A stretch of DNA of 64,000 nucleotides from Pomphorhynchus laevis. Taxonomy: Eukaryota; Acanthocephala; Palaeacanthocephala; Echinorhynchida; Pomphorhynchidae. Positions within the stretch are counted from its first letter, which is position 1, and every line of letters starts with the position of its first letter. Of this stretch, positions 11,145 through 20,123 are shown one piece after another. Location of the stretch: NCBI GenBank assembly GCA_012934845.2, contig WNNJ02001297.1, positions 44,978 to 108,977 of the forward strand, in the 5' to 3' direction. The notes below the pieces were generated by a model, which ran no database searches, was not told the origin of the DNA, and was given only the letters and a program-made list of their open reading frames with translations. The translations under genes and the position numbers were made by a program.

Positions 11145-12654
11145 CACTATGTCTTTCCGTGATTCCTATCTTGCTCTTCGCCGGTCTCATCTCAACCTAC
11201 TACGTACCAAATGCAACTCCTTCTGTCAGCATAAAATCATCACTTTATTCAACTCTAAGACTCTCTGGCATACTTTTAACTCAATCCCTGCTCGCTCCTC
11301 TTCGCCGTGCAACATCAATGCCAATGATTATTCGTCATTTCTCCAGACTAAAGTATCCACGTTGCTCTCTCACACCCCGGTCTCCATTCTATCCCACTCT
11401 GATCCGCCTAGCCTCATCCTCTTGGAACTCTTTCATTTTCTCCCTGTCTCATCTACCGAAGTATCATCTGTCATCATTTCCTTGATCAACAAAACCTCAC
11501 CTGCCGATCCCCTGTCTACTCACATACTAAAATCCATATGCTCATCGATATCCTTTTTTTCTCACAACCTTGTTTAAGTCATCCATCCGCAGTCGTATCT
11601 TCCCTTCATACTGGAAATCCGCAATCGTTCGTCTCCTCCTTAAGAAACAATCGCTCGACCCCTCCCTTCCTTCTAGCTATCGCCCCATTTCACTACTCCC
11701 TACTCTTTCTAAGCTCTTAAAACGCCTCATCTTAATACAGATCAACGCTTATCTCTCCTCATCCAATCTGTACCCTCCTTTCCAATCCTCTTTTCGCTCT
11801 AATCACTCCACAGAAATCGCCTGCATGAAAGTTTACAACGACTTATTCGTTTCTTGAGACAAGGCTCTATATAGTGTTTTCATCTCCCTCGATCTCTCCT
11901 CCGCATTCGACATTGTCGATCACTCTGTCCTCCTTTCTCGCCTTCGTTATGATAACGGCTTTTCTTCCTCCTCTGTAGCATGGTTTGCCTCATATCTATC
12001 CGACCGTTCCTTTCGCGTTTGTTCAAATTCATCATCCCCCCTTCCATCCATATTTTGTGCGGGGTCCCACAAGGTTCAGTCCTAGGTCCTCTCCTCTTCT
12101 CTCTTCTACTCGGCGATCTCTCTCCGTTTATCAAACCTTACTCCTTTAACGTCGTACAATACGCCGATGACATCCTCATCTATGATCATGCGCCCACCCA
12201 TTGCATACACGATATCGGCATTTCTGCCTCCAACTATCTTTCCTCCATCTACAAACGTCTCTCCAATATCCATCTCGTTCTAAACCCCGACAAGTCTAAA
12301 ATAATGTTGTTCCTTCCCCGTCTACCTAACATATCTCCTCCCACTGTATCTTTTGCATCATCAATCATCCCCGTAGTCCACAATCTCACTTTCTTAGGAT
12401 TCCATTTCAATGATCACATTTCCTATAAACCCTTTGTCAGCGACAAGGTCCGCTCGTATAACTTAATTATCCGTGACATTCGCCGTATCCGCACCCTTAT
12501 CGACTTCCGTTCCTGTATCTTCTTTTATCGCTTCTTTTCCATAAAAGTGATCACTGCCTCAGCCTTTTCTCCAATTCTCCAAAATTTATCATCCTACCCC
12601 TACAACGCATCATCAACTCCCCGTTCGAGTGCTCATACGTTTTCGTCGCTTTGA
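11145..12654 (+). pseudogene. LINE J reverse transcriptase, decayed
   Basis: Motifs in order: [68 protein letters not shown] (motif A), [18 protein letters not shown] (motif B), VQYADDILIY (motif C with intact DD), LNPDKSKIM (motif D), [22 protein letters not shown] with GSVLGPLLF suggests the L2/CR1 group. The part from 11980 is the longest intact frame. Confidence 0.8.
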
Positions 12655-13074
12655 CCACACATCCACATATCTTGCTTTACTCTCCTGGCCTATCATCCAC
12701 ATCTGCATACAACTCCGCCTTCTCTTCGTAACTTTTCGTTTCATCTCTCTGGGCTTTCCATCGTTCATCCACCTCCCTTCCTTAGACAACACTCCCCCAC
12801 CTCTCTAACACTGCGTTCCCGTAATTCCCTCTTACTCTACGTTTCCAATTACTCTAACAACTATGGTTTTCCGATCCTTCCTTGTCATCAACCCGCTCGC
12901 CTGGAATCAGCTCCCACTCGACGTCCGCCGCGCTACCTCCTTTATTGCATTCAAATGCCGCCTCAGTACCCACCTTCTCGAAACATGATTAAGATTTTGT
13001 AGATTTTGTTGTTGTGGTGGTCAAGTAAGCGTGCGCCGGCACGCATTTGCCACGTAAAAATAAATCATTTTTTA

Positions 13075-13570
13075 TATCATCAATGTATCAAACATATTTA
13101 ATATCTTCATATAATTTAGATTTATTTTTACATAGTTATGAATAAATTTATATTTTTAAAAGCTTAAAAATGAGTCAGCTATAATTGGGCTACTATTACC
13201 TCCTATTAGGACACCTTTTATTTGTCTAAATATAGGTAAATAATGTATAATAAATATATAAATATATAATGCATAAAATAAATTGTATATAATAAATAAT
13301 TTTAAATAATGTTGATTTATCAAAATATTTAAGGATTCTATTAAATTTATATTTACTTGATGGTTTAATTTTTGTTAGATATGCGTTAATGTTATTATAA
13401 CATATATATGTATAGTTTTTTCCTAATATAAGATTAATTAATTTTTCTAATGCATCTTTAATATCCGCTATATCTAGATTTGTTTAAAGCGTACTAAAAT
13501 CGTACGTATTTATATTCTGAAAATTTATTCCTTTTGTTCATTAATTCCTAGTGTTTTATACCAATTATGG
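13075..13570 (-). mobile_element. Penelope-like fragment P1
   Basis: Nearly identical to parts of P2 (about 15945-16290) and P3 (33890-34380), including the segment encoding GNSSPIIADLFLSF on the minus strand. It is an internal piece of the RT region with both ends missing. It adjoins family-C fragment G on its right. Broken. Confidence 0.8.
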
Positions 13571-13589
13571 GAAGTTCTCCCATCGCAAT

Positions 13590-13990
13590 TAATGTCTCCG
13601 TCAATTATTTTTGCTTGTACAAGACCAGCGAACGATTCAAAACAAGATCACCCGCAACTATAGATGTATGTTGTTGCTTTAAGTTATGACCATGTTCATC
13701 TACTACAATTCCTTGCTGATTCATCTGCAGTCTCATATACCATCCGGTTTTAACAGTTAGGCGCTTTACAATTGAAATAATTGCTACCTCTATGCCGACA
13801 GACAATTTTACAGACTACCGACTCTGCGTTACAGCTACAGCACTTAGATTGAGTTGATTGGACTCCTCGGGGCATGGCAAACCTCGCTTTGGTAGGCAGA
13901 AAATGAAATGTAATCATTTTCTGTCGGTGTATAATCATTTTCCGTCAGTGTTGATGTCGATGGCTATCGTTGTTTATCGTCGATGTAATA
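13590..13990 (-). mobile_element. Family-C LINE fragment G (5' end)
   Basis: The minus strand encodes MPRGVQSTQSKCCSCNAE, then a Cys-rich stretch ending KAPNC, starting at 13875. This is the N-terminal cysteine cluster of family C (compare MPRGKSTSQPRCCNCNGN in E and MPKGKPAQVAKCCGCNGPN in D). About 150 bases of following sequence remain; no RT. A 5'-end fragment without the 3' part is unusual for a LINE and suggests a later deletion. Confidence 0.7.
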
Positions 13991-14918
13991 ATGCCAAATC
14001 AAAATTACAAATATTTGTTATATGCGTATTCACATATAAAATTGCGACCCATTGTTTTAGAAAAATATTTGTGTATATATGGAACAAAAATAGATATGCG
14101 ATGAAATTAGCACAACCGAAATGAAAAGAACATTCTGAAACAATAAGCAATATTTCTAAAGTTTATTTATAATAGGAAACGATAAAAAATTTAAATATTA
14201 TATATTGTAATATAAACAATTAAATTCTTAGTAAATATTAACATAAGTATCAATATTTAATAATAAACAGTTTACTTTTAATTGCGTCAAAATATAAAAA
14301 CCTACTTAAATACTTTCTAAGCGTCACCCCAATGAAAAGGCATACATATCTCATTTCATTAGGAATTCAAATACTACCGTGTTCGTTGACATACTTTTGA
14401 AATAATTTTAAAGAAAAATAATTTTAACAAATAATATAAATAATATTTTCAAAACATGTATCAATTTAGAAGGAAAGTTTTCGTTTTACTCTATATTTAC
14501 CAAGTATTTGTATATTTGCTATACAATGAAAAAAGTATATGTTTTCAACATTACATTAAATAATGACCTAAAATAATAACTGTCTGCCAGAATTTGGCTA
14601 AATTGTACAAATCTTGACAGAGATGTTCAGAAATAATTCACAATTTTATATTGTTCCTTAATTATTGTATTAAAAATATTTATTAACCATTTCATCATTT
14701 GTAACTTTAACAATTATTCAAATTAAAAATTAATCCTTGCATTAGAAAATTAAAAATATTAATAAACTATAATTTATTAACTTTAAATTAATTGTACACT
14801 TGTGATCTGTCACTGTATACATTATACATGAATGATATATCGAACAAGAAGCACGTTCACTTATTATTTATAATTTAAAGTTTAAAATTTTAAAGAAATT
14901 CTCTAAATTTTCTTTAAG
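13991..14918. other. AT-rich intron 1, 3' end
   Basis: Very AT-rich, with no coding similarity and no clear repeat; it runs into the acceptor of the next chitin synthase exon. Confidence 0.6.
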
Positions 14919-15072
14919 AGTGTTATATGGCGAAGAATACTGTATTGATGACCCTGTCAAAATTCCAACTCCATATGGTGGTCGGCTTATATGGACTTTA
15001 CCAGGAAAAACAAAAGTTGTTGTTCATTTAAAAGATAAATTATTGTGTCGTCATAAAAAAAGGTGGAGTCAA
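14919..15072 (+). CDS. CHS: Chitin synthase exon (TLPGKTK...RWSQ region)
   Basis: Acceptor TCTTTAAG ends at 14918 and donor GTAAGT starts at 15073. The first base completes the split Arg codon from the previous exon. The exon encodes VLYGEEYCIDDPVK, then TPYGGRLIWTLPGKTK and RHKKRWSQ. The GGRLxWTLPGKTK...HLKDK...RHKKRWSQ block is a hallmark of metazoan chitin synthases at the start of the GT2 catalytic domain, where UDP-GlcNAc is bound. It ends in phase 0. It sits between family-C fragment G and Penelope-like copy P2. Confidence 0.93.
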
Positions 15073-15620
15073 GTAAGTCAATCTAGCTTGTAATAGCATA
15101 TCAGCTAACTGTTTCTGTATTTTATATTATTGATAAATTATTAAAAATAACTCTAAATGAAAATTAAATAATTAAACGATAAATAATTAAATAATTATAA
15201 GAAATTATAAATAATAAATAATTGGGATATAAGATTATATATAATTTGTATAAAGCTAAAATAAAAAGTTGAAATTTCAAATAAAAGTCAATATTTGTGA
15301 ATTGACTACTAAATAATAGACGTTGTATCATAATAAGGATTAGAGGTTATCAGGAACATCTGCTATGTAATCATGTTTCGGAATCTATTTCTAAAAATCA
15401 AGATAGCAGAAGTACCAAATACGTACAAATGACTTATTTCCTTTGATGAAACTTGATTATCAAGTATCTTGCTCTAATACAGAGTGTTATATTTATTACC
15501 ATCCATAAACATTATCCGCCCATAATTTTAATTTTTTTAATATTATTGTCTTAATTTATAGATTTGAATATTTTATGTTGAATAATATTATTATAGTAAA
15601 TATTAAATTATTTCTAATAT

Positions 15621-16220
15621 TTAATTATTTAAATGATTTTGAATAAATACAATATCGTTACATATTGTTGCAATTCTTAAAATTTCATTATTTAATGTAT
15701 TATATTTTATATTATATGGTATGCATGAATGCTCATGCAAAAATATGTTTCTTGTAAATTTAAATATGTCACCTTTACGATATAAATTAATAGTAGTTTT
15801 AGTTAATGTTAATTTAATGTTCATATCTAGATATACACCTTCTTTATCATTAATATTAGTTTTGTTAAGAATAAGGCTTTCTGGATAAATTTGTTCACTA
15901 ATTGAATAAAAATTATTAGAATTAAATACACATATATCATCAATGTATCGAAACATATTTAATATCTTCATATAATTTAGATTTATTTTTCCACAGTTAT
16001 GAATAAATTTATATTTTTGAAAGCTTAAAAATAAGTCAGCTATAATTGGGCTACTATTACCTCCTACTGGGACACCTTTTATTTGTCTAAATATAGATAA
16101 ATAATGTATAATAAATATATAAATATATAATGCATAAAATAAATTGTATATAATAAATAATTTTAAATAATGTTGATTTATCAAAATATTTAAGGATTTT
16201 ATTAAATCAATATTATCCAC
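15621..16220 (-). pseudogene. Penelope-like reverse transcriptase, C-terminal part (P2)
   Basis: A 199-codon open stretch with GVPVGGNSSPIIADLF, RYIDDICVFNS (RT catalytic box), IYPESLILNKTN, GVYLDMNIKLTL and HEHSCIPYNIKYNTLNNEI. The order RYIDD - IYP..L.LNKTN - LD(M/L)NI is characteristic of one Penelope-like RT lineage. The same protein segment is encoded almost unchanged by P3. Part of a broken element; not a host gene. Confidence 0.75.
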
Positions 16221-16383
16221 ATATTTATATTTACTTGATGGTTTAATTTTTGTTAGATATACGTTATAGTTATTATAACATATATATGTATAAAAATATA
16301 TACCTTAAAAAAAGTTTGAGAAATAATAAACATACAATATATTCGAGCTTTCACTATTAATCAGCTTGCTAAACATTTAACAT

Positions 16384-16653
16384 ATGCCCAGAGGAAAATC
16401 CACATCTCAACCACGATGTTGCAATTGTAACGGAAACAGGGCTGTTTGTCAAGGTTGCCGATGTGGAAAAATGAATATAAAATGTGTTGATTGTCTGGCT
16501 CCTTATTGCAGGAATCGCCAACAATTACAGAAATTTGGAGGTGCCGACCCCGCACTACCAATCGACAGCCAAACACGAATGTTGATATCCCATGTCAAGT
16601 GCCAATTACTGATAAAAGTACAAGGGGTACTTCAACTCAAGAATCCCAAGTAG
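16384..16653 (+). pseudogene. Family-C N-terminal cysteine cluster (copy E)
   Basis: Encodes MPRGKSTSQPRCCNCNGN, then CQGCRCGK and CVDCLAPYCRNR. Eleven cysteines in about 45 residues, in a pattern shared with D (MPKGKPAQVAKCCGCNGPN ... CVSC ... CSNR), C, F and G. It is probably a zinc-binding, CXC-like nucleic-acid-binding domain at the N-terminus of the element's single protein. The ORF then shifts frame. Confidence 0.7.
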
Positions 16654-16942
16654 AGAACTAACGTGTTCATGAATCGACAAGAAATGAACACTCTAATACT
16701 GTCGAATATAGAGATACGTTTCGTCCTACGTATAGACATGATCTTGCTAGTGCATATTTGGAGGTCATCGGTTGGCGTCCTAATCTCTTACATTACCCCT
16801 CTGCAAAGATAGTGATATGTTCATCGATCTGATTGGTGAAAAATACAAAAAGGTCGCGGATAAGTTAGACGGAGAGTACTTGGCATTATAAGAAGTTACG
16901 GTAGTATGTTAGTGCCCACTTCAACGAATTCCAACACGGAAG

Positions 16943-17584
16943 GTGCAATTGTTAAGGAAAACGCTAAAAAGACGCCTTACACTATGGCACAGCGGTCAAC
17001 TTCAGAACTTACTGGACGAAGCTCATGTACTCCAACGAAAATGTATATTAAATACCAACATAGTCAAACGTGTTGACTGGAAAACACGCTTCTCGTCATT
17101 GATCAAATCTGGCAATACCACTGCTGCGATCAAAATCCTGGAACAATCGGACACAGTCGATTGTCCGATATTTCATTGGGACGATGATTTCAACGGACGT
17201 AGTGTACGTGATATATTAAGTGAAATGCATTCGGAGGGCATGAACGCTAACCAGGAAGCATTGCTGCAAAGGCCACTGCTAAATTGTGTCGTTCATCATG
17301 ACGCTGTCTTTACTGTGATAGACGCGGACCATATAATTGCTGTTACCTTGAAGACTCGTGGAGGTGCTGGACCATCAGGGGTCACTGCCTATGAGTTCAA
17401 GCGAATGTTAACGACATTCAAGACACATTCACGAAATTTGGCGGAGATAATCTCGCGTTTGGCATTTCGGATTGCGACGGATAAAATGGATTTTGAGGTG
17501 TTGGAAGCTTTGATCTCATCACGCCTCATCCCATTGAACAAAAATCCTGGCGTCAGACCTATAGGGATAGGAGAGGCACTATGA
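16943..17584 (+). pseudogene. Family-C pre-RT domain (copy E)
   Basis: Contains LTLWHSGQLQNLLDEAHVLQ, GNTTAAIKILEQSD, LLNCVVHHDAVF, TRGGAGPSGVTAYEFKRML and SSRLIPLNKNPGVRPIGIGEAL. These are the family's linker and the fingers of the RT (GGAGPSG and RPIGIG are the most conserved). The sequence stops at RPIGIGEAL, the point where the deletion removes the palm. Confidence 0.75.
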
Positions 17585-17634
17585 AGAATCACATATAAAA
17601 CATTTGGGACTGTAGTCAAGTCTGACCTTCAAAG

Positions 17635-18480
17635 ATGTCAGTTGAGAAAAAACAAGTATATGCGGAAAAATTACAGACGGTTGCTGCTTCCCCAGATAGA
17701 TTTAAGTCGCATTTGCTCACATTCGCATCTGAAAGTGGCGCGTCCTTGTGGCTCAATGCTTTCAATGCAACAAATACTTGCAAACGACTGAACACTCAAG
17801 AATTCCACGATGCAATTTCTGCTTGCTATGGATTGGAACTAGTTGAGTCTCCAGCTCACTGTGCATGTTGTTCCGTTTTCAATATATGCCATGCACTATC
17901 GTGTAGCACCGGAGGAACTTCAATAATTCAGCATGATATAATAAGAAATTTGATTGCAAGTAAGCTTGAAAAAGTGTGTAAAGACATCTCAATAGAACTA
18001 TAGCTACGGCCTGTCCCAATTGATTGTCGATTCTCCAACACTACAACTTGCAGAAACTCTTGTGCGAGGTCCGACATTGCTTGCTGTAATTTTTTCCGAG
18101 GCTTGATGGTGTGATCCTAGTTGGATATATGTTTTTTCAACCCAATGGCGCCATCGTACTCTCACATCACCCCGATCATCAGTCACGCATATCACTCTAC
18201 AAGGAAGTTCGCAAAATATGGACAACGCATTGCTGAAGTTGAAAGAGCAACTTTCATTCCCGTGATATTTTCAACAAGCCGGAGCATTGGAGCAGAAGCA
18301 CGGCAATTGTTGAGGTGGATTGCAGCCAAGTCTTCAACTTCATTGAAGTTGCCATACTCTGAGAGTATCCGACGCATTCGCTCAGATATAAGTTTAACCC
18401 TTGCGTTTGCTGCCTCAATGTGTATAGGAGTGACCAGAATGTCAGTTAGAAGCCAAACAGCAAGTAGGTGATGTATGAAC
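17635..18480 (+). pseudogene. Family-C post-RT and endonuclease domain (copy E)
   Basis: 17635-18003 encodes GASLWLNAFNATNTCKRL, CACCSVFNICHALSC (a CxC-x7-H-x3-C knuckle like the one that precedes the R2 endonuclease) and HDIIRNLIASKLEKVC. After a frame change, 18121-18471 gives LDICFFNPMAPSYS, KYGQRIAEVERATFIPVIF and the tail. The RxD...LDI core of the PD-(D/E)XK fold is partly lost in the region of the shift. Confidence 0.7.
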
Positions 18481-19085
18481 GTGACGATTGCCTCATAAAG
18501 CACGACGAAGAGAACTGCTCGTATCATACAGGCGTCCACCTCAGAAGTATAAAAGAACACGAATTTGTAATACTACTTAGTTTTCTGTTTTTGTTTATTT
18601 AATCTATATATAAAAATAAAATAAAATATAAAAAATATTTAACATTTAAAAAAATTTAATCTACATTGATAACCTTTTGGTAGCATTTTCCTAAATTCAC
18701 AATTTCAATTAATTCTAGATTTTGTCTACATATGAGTTCATTTATTTTATCAAAATTAATTCTAGATGATGTGTACATATATGTTCATTTAGTTTATCAA
18801 AATTAAGACTATTGCAATTGCATTCTCTGTCTGTTATGTTTCTAATATCATCATTACACATAGATTTCAATTCTTTATTATAATTACAAATTTTCCGTCT
18901 TAATGGCGTAACAGCTCATACCTTATTTTAGAAATATATTTACTTAAATCTGATCATATTATTTCTTTACTTTTAGAATTATTTACAAGTTTGCCATATT
19001 TATATCATCTATACATTTATTAATGAAGTTTATGATTAGTGTATATTTTTTATTCTTATTATTAACATTTAATGTCCATTGTTGT

Positions 19086-19876
19086 TACAATTACTTCAAC
19101 AGTTAAAAAAAGTTACTTCACGTAAAAAGAAGTTTGAGAGATAAATAAGATACAATAAATAACATACAATCGCAAATAAAAAGGTTTGAGAAATAAATAA
19201 CATGCAATAATATCAAATAACAGTTGACACTTTAACGACGAATCCGCTGCGAAGACCAGTCTGCTCCAAGCACGGCAATAAAGAAATTGAATTCGCAAGA
19301 CTTTAAATATCAAAGGCCAATTACCCGTTGGTCAAGAGAATGCGGAACTTTCTATCGAGAACATCATTGTCCGCCCTGGCGACAGGCATGGTGCACATGA
19401 GGAACAGTTACTCTATTAGTTTCCTCGTTCGACAAACCTTAGAATCTCTATCAGGCAGTGTTACAATGAAGACCAAACCTGTTTCATCTACCTCAATGTT
19501 CAGCAAGTAACTCGTTCGTGAACACGTTAGCTTCCTTTTATGATAGTGTTGCAAACAAAGCATTGGATGAGAAGATAGAATTGAAGACAGCATGATCATA
19601 TAATTGATCACATTATATTGAGTAGTCACCACATTGTTAATTCTACTTTCAATGGATCTCGATTTCTAATTCGATGAAGCGAGATAGTTCAATCTGGTCA
19701 ATCTCAAATAATTTAGTTAAACTCATATTCAGACGATTATTAATGTCTTTACTGAGAATTATATTTCTTTGTATGATATGAACATTTTTTTAATAAAATT
19801 TCTTAAACTTGCAAATTATTTTAAATTAATTATATTTTGTAATTTTCAATCATTTATGTATTATTTTTTATTGAAG
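19086..19876. other. Intron 2, 3' part, with an unidentified GC-richer block
   Basis: At 19120-19215 two imperfect copies of AGTTTGAGAAATAAATAACAT-like sequence are followed by a GC-richer block (about 19205-19680). The same motif occurs once at 16309-16338, inside P2. The minus strand of the block has a short open stretch with NIEVDETGLVFIVTLPDRDS. I do not recognise the family. It differs in composition from the surrounding intron and is probably a fragment of another mobile element. Confidence 0.4.
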
Positions 19877-19999
19877 GTGATGTATATGTACTACCTGTTA
19901 ACTTATTTGATGATCGACCAACTTCCAGACCAGCAAGGCATCTATCAAGCTGGGTCTTACCCTGGACGAAAAAGCTTAAAAACGGAATTATATGAAAAG
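19877..19999 (+). CDS. CHS: Chitin synthase exon (VMYMYYLL region)
   Basis: A 41-codon phase-0 exon with acceptor TATTGAAG (ends 19876) and donor GTAAAA (from 20000). It opens with VMYMYYLL, which in animal chitin synthases follows RWSQ directly, as it does here after splicing. The rest (LPDQQGIYQAG, then KSLKTELYEK) fills the variable linker before the LALDGD motif. There is no internal stop. Confidence 0.9.
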
Positions 20000-20123
20000 G
20001 TAAAATAATATACTTTAAAGCTAATATATTTTGCTTATTACTTTAACTAACGTTTCATTTGTGATACCTGTTTGCAAAAATCGCATTCAGAATATTTTTT
20101 AAGGAGAATTTATTTTTTTAATA

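Larger units (their letters stand above)
9640..13075 (+). mobile_element. APE-type LINE J (L2/CR1-like), decayed
   Basis: A C/T-rich sense strand sets it off from its surroundings. Order: an ORF1-like tail (about 9690-10075; SFLVPADKPSFFNN, IKKRHRKENGE), endonuclease (about 10113-10790), linker, RT (about 11145-12650) and a C-terminal AWNQLPLDVRRATSFIAFK motif (about 12900-12950) followed by HLLET and stop. The AFKxRLxTHLLET ending is typical of L2/CR1-type LINEs. The 3' region carries a short GC-rich hairpin (GTGCGCCGGCACGCA) before AAATAAATCA. Several frame changes; dead. Confidence 0.8.
16384..18636 (+). mobile_element. Family-C RLE-type LINE, copy E (RT core deleted), inside P2
   Basis: It begins at the ATG of the N-terminal cysteine-cluster ORF and ends in an AT-rich tail. 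ATTTAACAT at 16375-16383 and 18637-18645 is a candidate 9-bp target duplication, and removing E restores Penelope-like sequence on both sides. It retains the N-terminal cluster (16384-16653), the pre-RT domain (16943-17584), then jumps at about 17590 to the post-RT region (17635-18003) and RLE (18121-18471). The RT core with its catalytic motifs is gone. It lies antisense to P2. The element has no untranslated leader before the ATG, so its 5' end may be truncated exactly there. Confidence 0.75.
15096..19085 (-). mobile_element. Penelope-like element P2, interrupted by family-C element E
   Basis: Shares sequence with P3, P4 and P5. The 3' end is at low coordinates (ATCAGCTAACTG near 15104, then a conserved noncoding block at 15340-15480); RT lies at 15621-16300 (minus strand: GVPVGGNSSPIIADLF and RYIDDICVFNSNNF); the N-terminal part resumes at 18646-19085 with the CysCys segment seen in P4. 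Element E (16384-18636) splits it. Part of the RT region is missing, and a 57-bp stretch is duplicated near 18718-18800. The YIDD box and GNSSPIIADL motif resemble a Penelope-like RT group common in invertebrates. Broken, with several lesions. Confidence 0.75.

Noticed and set aside
15340-15480. Hammerhead ribozyme in the P2-P5 3' block
   Set aside because: CTGATGA or CTGATAA and CGAAAC occur, but in the order GAAA before CTGATNA with too little sequence between them for a closed stem I, and in P2 and P4 the core G is replaced. A different structure is more likely.
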